Assembly (NCBI GenBank): GCA_964351905.1
Contig: CAYGPG010000003.1
Coordinates: forward strand, 1-64,000
Length of the DNA: 64,000 nt
Direction of reading: 5' to 3'
Source of the DNA: GCA-2708415 sp964351905
GTDB lineage: Bacteria; Pseudomonadota; Alphaproteobacteria; Micavibrionales; Micavibrionaceae
Part shown: one piece after another, positions 1 to 6,959 of the stretch
Position numbering within the stretch: position 1 is the first letter of the stretch
Layout: each line of letters opens with the position of its first letter
Notes under the pieces: generated by a model
Database searches by the model: none
Told to the model about the DNA's origin: nothing
Seen by the model: the letters and a program-made list of their open reading frames with translations, nothing else
Translations under genes and position numbers: made by a program

Positions 1-275
1 GCTAATAACATACGCGCACGTCCAACTTCGGTATCTTGAACCGTTACGCGTGATCCATCTTCTGAAACTTGATAGGCAATTTGTTGTTCTTCTAACTTGG
101 CTGCTATCGCACTTGAATCGGTTGAAGAAAGGTCATTGTATAGTAAACTGTAATCAGGAGTGGAGACTCTTAAGGAAATAAAGATAAAAAAGGTTAAAAG
201 GGCAAGAAGAATACCGCCCATAATTCCTAAACGTGTTGGCCCAAGCTGTTTTAAAGTATCAATAAAACTATTCAC
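1..275 (-). CDS. fliF: Flagellar MS-ring protein FliF, N-terminal part (cut by window edge)
   Basis: FliF forms the inner-membrane MS ring on which the rotor and export gate are built. My own translation of the minus strand gives about 91 residues, starting at a GTG (273-275) preceded by an AAAGGG ribosome binding site. The first residues MNSFIDTLKQLGPTRLG are followed by a hydrophobic helix (about residues 18-38) and then a segment rich in YSLLYNDL and VSEDGSRVTV, as in the FliF ring-building domain. The gene runs off the left edge, so its length and downstream partners (fliG, fliH, fliN) are not visible. Confidence 0.85.
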   Translation of the reverse strand, partial: MNSFIDTLKQLGPTRLGIMGGILLALLTFFIFISLRVSTPDYSLLYNDLSSTDSSAIAAKLEEQQIAYQVSEDGSRVTVQDTEVGRARMLL

Positions 276-629
276 AAGAATAACCCTTTTTAAGTTATGC
301 TAATTTCTTAGCGTATTAGTGAATACGTGAAGAGGCAGAAACTTACATATTCATGAAGCGCCCCATACGCAGGAATGGGTGATCGTACGATATCAAATCA
401 CCAACTCTTTATTATACCTTTTTTTGTATGAAAAGCCTACTACAGGATTAATTCTTTTTTCGTAAAAATCTATGATTTGTTATGGCGTGCTTGAGGTATC
501 TCTATGCATGCTAAAAAAGGCAAATGTTTATAGAATAATATTAAATTTTTATTAACTATTACAGTAAGTTATTGTTATTTAATACGATTTTCCGCACCTT
601 TTTTTCTCAATAGATAATAGCGAAAAAGC

Positions 630-659
630 TTGACTTTTAATAAGTGATTCTGGTATTAT
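630..659 (+). promoter_or_regulatory. Sigma-70-type promoter of the FlaG-like gene
   Basis: TTGACT (630-635) is separated by 18 bases from TATTAT (654-659), and a TG two bases before the -10 makes it an extended -10 element. Transcription should begin near 666, about 48 bases before the ATG at 714. Confidence 0.6.
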
Positions 660-674
660 GATAATAGGGTTTAA

Positions 675-695
675 TGTATGTAAAGTTTACACACA
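675..695. promoter_or_regulatory. Inverted repeat in the leader of the FlaG-like gene
   Basis: TGTATGTAAA (675-684) and TTTACACACA (686-695) are inverted copies around a central G, matching at nine of ten positions. The site lies just after the predicted transcription start, where a bound repressor would block initiation or elongation. The binding protein is unknown. Confidence 0.4.
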
Positions 696-713
696 TTGTT
701 TTAGGGAAAAATT

Positions 714-1142
714 ATGGTTGAGACTATTAGTACAGTTTTGTCGAATGTCCCTGTTAACCGTGCAGCGGTTGACACACAATCAACGACACGTTCACTAACT
801 GCCAATCCTGAAAAAACACAGGAGGTAGCAAGAACCCCTTATGTCAGTCCCTATATTTCAATAGACCGTCAATCAAACAGAGCTATTTTGCAAATCAGAG
901 ATTCTGATACGGGGGACGTTGTTCGTCAATTTCCGACGGAAGGGCAATTAAAAGCTTATCGTTCGGCGCAAGAATTTTCTGAAAGACAAAAGGCTCAAGC
1001 TGACTCACAATTAAGACAGGCAAACACAGGTAATTCGACACCGTCACCATCTGTTGAATCTTCTGTTTCATCAGATATTGCTGTACCATCAGCGGGTGAG
1101 GTGAGTGCGCCACAAGTTACTTCAATAGAAACAGAAGCTTAA
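714..1142 (+). CDS. FlaG-like flagellar protein
   Basis: A 142-residue soluble protein. The middle (about residues 43-75) has the FlaG signature: a YVSPYISIDR strand, then ILQIRDSDTGDVVRQFPTE, close to the FlaG core that reads IDSETGEVIRQIP. FlaG proteins influence filament length or flagellin handling. The N-terminal 40 residues and the Ser/Gln-rich C-terminal tail (from about 90) look disordered. The gene stands between fliF and the convergent flaF-flbT-flagellin block, which supports a filament-related role. It has its own promoter (630-659) and ends in a hairpin terminator lying inside the opposite gene. Family assignment is moderate because the conserved core is short. Confidence 0.6.
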   Translation: MVETISTVLSNVPVNRAAVDTQSTTRSLTANPEKTQEVARTPYVSPYISIDRQSNRAILQIRDSDTGDVVRQFPTEGQLKAYRSAQEFSERQKAQADSQLRQANTGNSTPSPSVESSVSSDIAVPSAGEVSAPQVTSIETEA

Positions 1143-1146
1143 ATCC

Positions 1147-1629
1147 TTACGCTGATGTTATTGTAGAACCACCTTCGGGTGGTTTTTTTGTGTCTTCTTT
1201 ATTTTTATTGCCTTGACCAGACTGTTTTATCATTAACCCTGCGGCGATTTCACGATTGATGTTTATCAACACATTTAATTTTTCTTTAGTGGGTGCGCTC
1301 ATAATTTCAACTTCGCGTTTAAACACAAAATTAGCTAAGTTAATAATGTTAGAGCGTAAATCATTAGGACGATCGCCTTCGGCATTTTCCAACGCGGTGT
1401 CATAAAACATCATCCAAATTTGACGATTATATTTTAATGTTTCTTCTATTATATCGGGCGTTGTATTCTCCCAATCATCTTGAAGAGTGGATAAGAATTT
1501 TGCAGATTTAAGAAGAACGTGCGCTTCAAGTTCACGTTGATCTGGTGTGTTCTTTTGCACATTGCTGCCGTATAAACTGGCCGCCGTGGCGTGATCTTGT
1601 GCGGAAGGGTATCTATTATCCTGTGACAT
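1147..1629 (-). CDS. flaF: Flagellar biosynthesis regulator FlaF
   Basis: FlaF works with FlbT in alphaproteobacteria to coordinate flagellin synthesis and secretion. The 160-residue product carries the family core at about residues 14-115, including AASLYGSN near the start, the segment ELEAHVLLKSAKFL and NRQIWMMFYDTALEN. A longer-than-usual Lys/Gly-rich tail follows (KEDTKKPPEGGS). Its start overlaps the end of flbT by 14 bases on the same strand, so the two are translationally coupled. The last codons overlap the terminator of the convergent FlaG-like gene. Flagellin lies just upstream of the pair on the same strand. Confidence 0.85.
   Translation of the reverse strand: MSQDNRYPSAQDHATAASLYGSNVQKNTPDQRELEAHVLLKSAKFLSTLQDDWENTTPDIIEETLKYNRQIWMMFYDTALENAEGDRPNDLRSNIINLANFVFKREVEIMSAPTKEKLNVLININREIAAGLMIKQSGQGNKNKEDTKKPPEGGSTITSA
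1167..1189 (+). terminator. Rho-independent terminator of the FlaG-like gene
   Basis: AACCACC (1167-1173), a TTCG tetraloop and GGTGGTT (1178-1184) form a 7-bp stem that runs into a T tract ending at 1189. The hairpin lies within the last codons of the convergent flaF-like gene. Confidence 0.85.
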
Positions 1630-2005
1630 TTTTTATCAGATCCCTTTCTAAATCAATTAACTCTCTTGCTTCTTTCATTGCCTTGTAAAAATTACCACCA
1701 ATTAATTTTTCATTTATGCTCAAAAACATAAAAGAAAGTTTGGGGGCAGCATGTTGAATTTCTTTCACCGTTGCAAAATATTTTTCATTATAAAGGCTGG
1801 GCTTGCGCGCCATATACATACATTGAATCAAAAAATAAGCTTTCTTACACGGCGTGTCTGCCTCTTCTTCTTTCATAACATCTTTTTCGCGCAAGATCGG
1901 CGTGTCGCCAGAAATATGCAGACGCGTGCGTTGAGAGTCATTCGTGATAACAGCATCACCAATTAGAATTTTTTCACCTGGTTTGAGATCAATTACGAGT
2001 GCCAT
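1616..2005 (-). CDS. flbT: Flagellin mRNA regulator FlbT
   Basis: FlbT is known in Caulobacter to bind the flagellin mRNA leader and restrain its translation until the hook is complete. The 129-residue product has the usual family length. It begins MALVIDLKPGEKILIGDAVI and continues with the basic RTRLHISGDTPILREKDVM block typical of FlbT, followed by a helical half ending EARELIDLERDLI. AAAGGAAG lies a few bases before the ATG. It overlaps flaF by 14 bases and follows flagellin after a terminator, so part of its transcription may be independent of flagellin. Confidence 0.88.
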   Translation of the reverse strand: MALVIDLKPGEKILIGDAVITNDSQRTRLHISGDTPILREKDVMKEEEADTPCKKAYFLIQCMYMARKPSLYNEKYFATVKEIQHAAPKLSFMFLSINEKLIGGNFYKAMKEARELIDLERDLIKNVTG

Positions 2006-2093
2006 GGATTTCTTCCTTTATCTGGTTAGACATGATTCTTCATGCTTATATTTAATTATATTATAGTATTCTTGATAATAAGTTAATAGAAAA

Positions 2094-2121
2094 TAAAAAA
2101 ACCAGCGAAGAAATCGCTGGT
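2094..2121 (-). terminator. Terminator downstream of flagellin
   Basis: Read on the minus strand, ACCAGCGA and TCGCTGGT (plus-strand positions 2101-2108 and 2114-2121) form an 8-bp stem with a five-base loop, followed by a run of T. It separates flagellin from flbT. Confidence 0.8.
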
Positions 2122-2188
2122 TTCAATTGTTAGGCTTGCCGCCCTTTTGACTATTTACGACTTAACCGTAAAGTCATCTAATTTAAAA

Positions 2189-3865
2189 TTAGAATAGTCT
2201 TAGGACTGCCTGTTGTGACTGTGCAGCCAAGGAGAGGGAAGTGGTTCCCAATGCCTGACGTGTCTGTAGAGCAAGAAGGTTCGCGCCTTCTTCGTTCTGG
2301 TCGGCTACAACCAGATCATCAGCACCAGACTGCAATGTGTTAATTGTCTGTTCCGTGAAATCACGACGGAATTGAACAACTGACAAGTCATTAGCAATAG
2401 ACTGACCGAAGTTTCTAACATCACTAACTGCAGAACGGATCTGATCGATTGACTGCTGAACATTCGCGGCGTTTGTGAAGTCACCTTCAGTAATACCAAA
2501 TCCAGTAGACGTGAAATCAACACCTTCTGTTTGAAGTGAGTTTGAACGGTCTTCATTGAAGAATGTTTCGAGGTTGTCACCAGATAGAAGGTTGATACCA
2601 CGATAGTTTGAATCTTCAACCAACTGATCAATTTGATCACGGATGTTATTGAAGTCTTCTTCAAACTGATCCACATCTGGATTAACGCCATCAAAAGTGA
2701 AGAATTCACTTGCGATATCACCACCACCAAGGGCAACGTCTGAAGCGCCAGCACCAAAGCCGAAGTCAACAGTAGAGGCACCGTTACCAGTGAACTGAAG
2801 TTCAACCTGACCGATAGTTTCATCAAATTGAATTTCAATTTGACCTGTTTCAGTGTTAAAGCTTGCTTCAATATCAGTACGACCAGCATTGTTAACGGCG
2901 TCAATAACGGACTGAATTGTGTCAGTGTCTGTGAAGTCACCAAGGTCAACAGATTCACCATCAATGTTCAGTACGAGGTTAACGTCATCACCACCAGCAT
3001 CAAGGAAACCAGCTTGGTTAGCGCCAGATCCTAAAAGTTGACTAGCTTCGAATTCACCAGATAATGCTTGGAATTCAGCGGCTTGTGAAACAAGTGTATT
3101 ACCAGCAACTGCTGTACCACCTGGACGGAAACCACCTGCGCCATCATCTTCTGTACCAACAATTGTATCAAGACCAAGGGCAGCGAATGCGGCGGATGTT
3201 AATCCACCACCACCACCACCTGTACCATCAGATGTAATACGGATAGATGCATTTTCTTCCAATGAAGCAAATTCAAGTTGTCCAGCGCTTGTTACACGAG
3301 CACGGATGACTTCACCAATATCAGAGCCTGTACCAGCCCCATTCACTTCAACGTTAACAGCAGAAACAATATCGTCTACGTTTTCAGCTGCGCCAATCGT
3401 TACGGTTAATGTTGCTTGTGTGCCATCAGCTTGTGTGACCGTGATATCAAAGTTATCACCAGCAGTAATAACACCACCACCGCCAATTGTTGTAAGGTCA
3501 GCAACACCAGATATATCAACATTACCTCGTGCCCGGGCAAAGCCTTCAGAAGCACGAATTTCTGATTGTGCTTCCTGAGCGATAGAGTCCGCCTGATCAA
3601 GTAGTTGTGAAAGTGTTTCCACCCCAGTGTTTGCTTGTTCAATTGTACGGATAGACTGACCAATACCATCTAATAGTCTTGTTAAGTCACCGGCACGATC
3701 ATTGAGCGCACGAGCTGTGAAAAAGTTTTGTGGATTATCCAATGCAGAATTGACTTTAAGGCCAGTTGCTAAACGCAGCTGAGCCGTATCAATATTTCTT
3801 TGTGTGTTCTGAAGGGATAATAGATTGTTCCGCAGAGCGGATGAAAGTACGATATCTCCTGACAT
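2189..3865 (-). CDS. Flagellin
   Basis: Filament subunit, 558 residues, larger than a minimal alphaproteobacterial flagellin (about 270-300). The N-terminal D0/D1 coiled region (about 1-120) has the usual LSSALRNNLLSLQNTQ and ATGLKVNSALDNPQNFF motifs, and the C-terminal D0 ends LSLAAQSQQAVLRLF. The centre (about 120-440) is Gly/Asp-rich and holds two segments resembling flagellin IN domains, one around FDITVTQADGTQATLTV and one around VNLVLNIDGESVDLGDF. There is no cysteine. AAAGGAGAA precedes the ATG. I found no sigma-54 element upstream, unlike the hook and rod operons. Confidence 0.95.
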   Translation of the reverse strand: MSGDIVLSSALRNNLLSLQNTQRNIDTAQLRLATGLKVNSALDNPQNFFTARALNDRAGDLTRLLDGIGQSIRTIEQANTGVETLSQLLDQADSIAQEAQSEIRASEGFARARGNVDISGVADLTTIGGGGVITAGDNFDITVTQADGTQATLTVTIGAAENVDDIVSAVNVEVNGAGTGSDIGEVIRARVTSAGQLEFASLEENASIRITSDGTGGGGGGLTSAAFAALGLDTIVGTEDDGAGGFRPGGTAVAGNTLVSQAAEFQALSGEFEASQLLGSGANQAGFLDAGGDDVNLVLNIDGESVDLGDFTDTDTIQSVIDAVNNAGRTDIEASFNTETGQIEIQFDETIGQVELQFTGNGASTVDFGFGAGASDVALGGGDIASEFFTFDGVNPDVDQFEEDFNNIRDQIDQLVEDSNYRGINLLSGDNLETFFNEDRSNSLQTEGVDFTSTGFGITEGDFTNAANVQQSIDQIRSAVSDVRNFGQSIANDLSVVQFRRDFTEQTINTLQSGADDLVVADQNEEGANLLALQTRQALGTTSLSLAAQSQQAVLRLF

Positions 3866-4005
3866 CTTAGTTCTCCTTTACTAGGTTTATGTTTTGCATA
3901 CTGCAATTCGCTTCAATACTTGTCACGAATACCTACTAGAATATAACAGGTTTATTAATAAATGTTTAACAAAAGTAAGTAATTGATAACAAAAAGAAAC
4001 TCAAA

Positions 4006-4043
4006 TGGGCGAAAAGCCCAAAGAATCGCCAGAAATGACGATT
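4006..4043 (-). terminator. Tandem hairpins, probable flgE operon terminator
   Basis: On the minus strand an AATCG/CGATT hairpin is followed at once by TGGGC-TTTTC-GCCCA and then a T-rich stretch (TTTGAGTTTCTTTTTG). The position downstream of flgE and upstream of flagellin fits termination of the hook operon, though the U tract is interrupted. Confidence 0.45.
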
Positions 4044-4133
4044 TAAAAAGTATATCGCATTTTTTATACATATATAAGTGATAAATTTGAAATTGCTGAA
4101 AAAACCGTTTGGTGAAGCCTGCTGTCGCCGTAA

Positions 4134-4188
4134 GGCTTTCTTATGAGTTTGCCTCCTACCGCTTGCGGCCATGAGGGCTTTCTTATGA
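4134..4188. repeat. 13-base direct repeat GGCTTTCTTATGA
   Basis: GGCTTTCTTATGA occurs at 4134-4146 and again at 4176-4188, in a local GC-rich patch of an otherwise AT-rich intergenic region. On the minus strand it encodes a repeated HKKAL motif if translated, but nothing supports translation. Confidence 0.6.
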
Positions 4189-4302
4189 TTGAGCGTCCTC
4201 GCGTTTACGCATATGACGCCCCTTTTTAAATGTACGAACCCCACCAAACCGTTAGGAGAGGCGGGGGTCGCATTGTTACTGAGAGTGTCTAGGTACGATT
4301 TT

Positions 4303-6060
4303 CTATCGTAGTCTCAGCAAGTCTTCTGTCATCTGGTCAACGGTGTTAATCACCTTTGTATTGGCGGAATATGCCCGTTGGGTAATGATAAGCTTTGTAA
4401 ACTCATCTGCCAGATCCACATTCGATTGTTCAATAGCTGCTGTTTCCAAGAAACCTGCCGCTGAAACGCCTGCTTCTTGAAGAAGAGGTGTGCCTGATTC
4501 GGCACTTTCAACGTAAGAAGTTGCTGAAATTTCCTGAAGATTCGTTGAACTAGGGAACGTCACGATTGGTAATTTGTACAATCTTGAAAGTGTTCCGTTT
4601 GAGAAACGCGCATTAACGTAACCTTCACGGTCAATTTCTAAGCCTGTCTTCAGACCAAGCTCGGCACCGTTTTGGCTCGCAACACTTACGTTATAAAGAC
4701 CGGCAAATTGTGAAAAACCATCAATATTAATATTAATATCTTGTGTTTCAGAGCCATTACCCCAATCAACATCGCGAAGCTCAATATCGACGTTTCCATC
4801 AATATCAGGTTGTGCGTTTAGCGTGCCGTCAGCATTAAAGTTGACAAAACCTTGTGCCAATGGTGCGGCTAAGTTTGGCCCAACAACATTGACTTGCCAC
4901 CATCCACGTGAGTTATATGCACTGGAAATAGGTAAGGTGTATGGATCATTTGATAAATCAGGGAAGACAGCATCTAATGGTCCTGCTGGCAAGTTGTCCG
5001 CAGGAAGCGCACCAATCGGTGTCACTGTACCGCCGACCATGGCAAGATCAACCAATAGAGGTGTACCACCATCTGTTAACGTCAGATCAAGTGTAGGATC
5101 GATTGCTTCAACAACCAACTGTCCATCTGGGTTTAGATAAGCATTCGCAAAAGGAAAACCACCACCGTCAACGGCTGCATTAATTTCACTAATGATGTCG
5201 TTAATTGTTGTTACATCATCAATAGAGCCACCAGCAGGAACAGTTACTGTGTCCCCGCCAACTGTAACGTCAAAAGTTGCACCAGCCGCAATAGAGAGAG
5301 GCGCATCACTTAAAAGCTGATCTTCTGTCAGATCGCTAACAGGGGATGTTTGAACAGCTTGAGGGCCATTAATTTTGATATACTCAAAAGTAATATCTTG
5401 TGCTGAACCTAATGAGTCATAAACACGAAGTGTTCTTGTGAAGTCTGTGTCTTGTGTTGGGAAATCAACCAAGCCCGTTGCATAGTTAATTTCACGTGAT
5501 ATTTCGTCTGCATCAAGGTTAAGACCTAAAGATCCTTCTGTTGTAATACGAGATTGACCTGCAGCCAAGCTGACATCAACAGGAACTAGCGCAGAAACAT
5601 CAGGGTTATAAGTTGTTTGATCTGGTCCCATATTTGGATCAGCAAATTCAGGATCGACAGCCCATCCATAAAGATACATACCTGCAGAGTTTTGAAGAAT
5701 ACCTTCTTCGTCTTCATTAAACTGACCATTACGTGTGTATTTAAAGTCACCTTGAAGATCGAGTGAGTTTTCTGAACGTACTGTAAAGAAACCATCGCCT
5801 GCAATAGCGGCATCAATAGCTGAGCCTGTTTGTGCAATTTGGCCCTGTTGATCAACTTGTTGTAGACGATTCACCGTTACTGCGCCGGGTGAATATCTTG
5901 CTGATGCTGATTCAACAGTTACAAGGGCTGCGAAAGCTGCTTCAGAGCGTTTAAACCCTGTTGTGTTTACGTTCGCAATATTGTTCGAGATAATCGAGGT
6001 TGCTTGGGATTGCGCCCCAAGGCCTGACACCGCTGTATATAAAGATCCGAATAAGCTCAT
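4303..6060 (-). CDS. flgE: Flagellar hook protein FlgE
   Basis: Builds the hook, the flexible joint outside the cell. The 585-residue protein starts with the rod/hook signature (about residues 5-40: YTAVSGLGAQSQATSIISNN then VNTTGFKRSEAAF) and ends with the matching C-terminal helix SNVDLADEFTKLIITQRAYS and NTVDQMTEDLLRLR. It is longer than the roughly 400 residues of enteric FlgE because of an enlarged variable central part (about 150-450). It lies 118 bases after flgD on the same strand; AGGAGG precedes the ATG. Hairpins at 4006-4043 probably close the unit. Confidence 0.95.
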   Translation of the reverse strand: MSLFGSLYTAVSGLGAQSQATSIISNNIANVNTTGFKRSEAAFAALVTVESASARYSPGAVTVNRLQQVDQQGQIAQTGSAIDAAIAGDGFFTVRSENSLDLQGDFKYTRNGQFNEDEEGILQNSAGMYLYGWAVDPEFADPNMGPDQTTYNPDVSALVPVDVSLAAGQSRITTEGSLGLNLDADEISREINYATGLVDFPTQDTDFTRTLRVYDSLGSAQDITFEYIKINGPQAVQTSPVSDLTEDQLLSDAPLSIAAGATFDVTVGGDTVTVPAGGSIDDVTTINDIISEINAAVDGGGFPFANAYLNPDGQLVVEAIDPTLDLTLTDGGTPLLVDLAMVGGTVTPIGALPADNLPAGPLDAVFPDLSNDPYTLPISSAYNSRGWWQVNVVGPNLAAPLAQGFVNFNADGTLNAQPDIDGNVDIELRDVDWGNGSETQDININIDGFSQFAGLYNVSVASQNGAELGLKTGLEIDREGYVNARFSNGTLSRLYKLPIVTFPSSTNLQEISATSYVESAESGTPLLQEAGVSAAGFLETAAIEQSNVDLADEFTKLIITQRAYSANTKVINTVDQMTEDLLRLR

Positions 6061-6178
6061 TGTTACCTCCTAAAAATAAATAAAATAGCTTTGTATAATT
6101 TTGTTTTGTTTCGTTGTTGTTTAAGTTGTTCTTATTAATGCAATGTTTCTTTGAAGACCGTCATGAAAGATGAGAGGT

Positions 6179-6895
6179 CTAAACCGTTGGTTCATCAGCG
6201 CCTCCTTCACTGTCATCGACAGTCTGTGGCGTGGTTTCAACCGCATTTAAAATTTCTGAAATTGGAACTGCACGCTCCCCAACAAGGGCGTAAACAATAC
6301 CGTTTTGTTGTTCGATACCTTTCACGCGTGATTGAACAACAGTTGTTGTATTGACGACTTCTTCATTCACATCTGCGGCATCAACACGCACAATATATGT
6401 TCCGCTTGGCAGTTCGTTGTTCACAAGGTCGCGACCATTCCATTCAAATTCATGGGCGCCAACGCGCTGGTCTGCATCGCCAGAGAAAACCAACTGACCA
6501 TCTTCGGAGAAAATGTTGATTTTTGAAATTTGTGCTGGTGCGTCTAAAGAATAACGAATAGTTGTTGACTCTCCTTGTTCTAAGGCCACTTCAGCACTCA
6601 CATATTGAATATCCAAGCCGACATAACCAAGAGCAGCTGTTGTTGAATTGCCTAATTGTAAGCTGACCAAATCATCTAATTTTGTATTTGTATTAATAGA
6701 TTGCTCAACTTGTGAGAATTGCACCAACTGATTGGTAAATTCGTTTGAGTCCATAGGGCTTAGTGGGTCCTGATTTTGAAGCTGTGTGGTCAAAAGTTGC
6801 AAGAACTGGGAAAAATCTTCCGCTAACGTTACAGATTGCTGTGCAGTTTGTGACGCTTGCTGTGCCTGTCCTGTTAATGTTATGTCTGAAACCAT
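6179..6895 (-). CDS. flgD: Hook-capping scaffold protein FlgD
   Basis: FlgD caps the growing hook and lets FlgE subunits assemble. The 238-residue product shows the FlgD N-terminal motif at about residues 28-65 (FLQLLTTQLQNQDPLSPMDS followed by EFTNQLVQFSQVEQ). A FLG-type beta domain follows (about 110-180, with FSEDGQLVFSGDADQ and FEWNGRDLVNNELPSG), then an acidic tail. A near-perfect sigma-54 element lies 30-45 bases before the start codon, so this gene and flgE downstream probably form a sigma-54-dependent unit. Confidence 0.93.
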   Translation of the reverse strand: MVSDITLTGQAQQASQTAQQSVTLAEDFSQFLQLLTTQLQNQDPLSPMDSNEFTNQLVQFSQVEQSINTNTKLDDLVSLQLGNSTTAALGYVGLDIQYVSAEVALEQGESTTIRYSLDAPAQISKINIFSEDGQLVFSGDADQRVGAHEFEWNGRDLVNNELPSGTYIVRVDAADVNEEVVNTTTVVQSRVKGIEQQNGIVYALVGERAVPISEILNAVETTPQTVDDSEGGADEPTV

Positions 6896-6924
6896 AATAA
6901 AATCCTTTTCCTAAATCTTAACTT

Positions 6925-6940
6925 TGCAATTGCTATGCCA
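6925..6940 (-). promoter_or_regulatory. Sigma-54 promoter of flgD-flgE
   Basis: On the minus strand the sequence is TGGCATAGCAATTGCA, which matches the TGGCAY-N5-TTGCA consensus at every defined position. The predicted start of transcription is about 12 bases further on, near 6913, some 18 bases before the flgD start codon. Confidence 0.8.
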
Positions 6941-6959
6941 GTTTTCGATATATTTTCCT

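Larger units (their letters stand above)
276..713. other. Intergenic region between fliF and the FlaG-like gene
   Basis: This 438-base AT-rich stretch separates two divergent genes. It holds a short CCCAT/ATGGG inverted repeat (362-366 with 375-379) and, at its right end, a sigma-70-like promoter and an operator-like palindrome described separately. I found no convincing sigma-54 element for fliF and no small gene. Confidence 0.6.
3866..4302. other. Intergenic region between flagellin and flgE
   Basis: This 437-base region carries two adjacent hairpins (4006-4020 and 4024-4043), a repeat-rich stretch (4130-4200) with a 13-base direct repeat, and a GC-rich imperfect hairpin (about 4238-4270). 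It must hold the flagellin promoter on the minus strand; a TATATT with an upstream TTGTTA near 3940-3975 is possible but weak. A 93-codon open frame on the minus strand (3966-4247) looks non-coding. Confidence 0.5.

Noticed and set aside
2305..2964. 219-codon Leu/Ser-rich frame inside flagellin on the same strand
   Set aside because: It is an off-frame reading of the flagellin gene with strongly skewed composition and no start signals.
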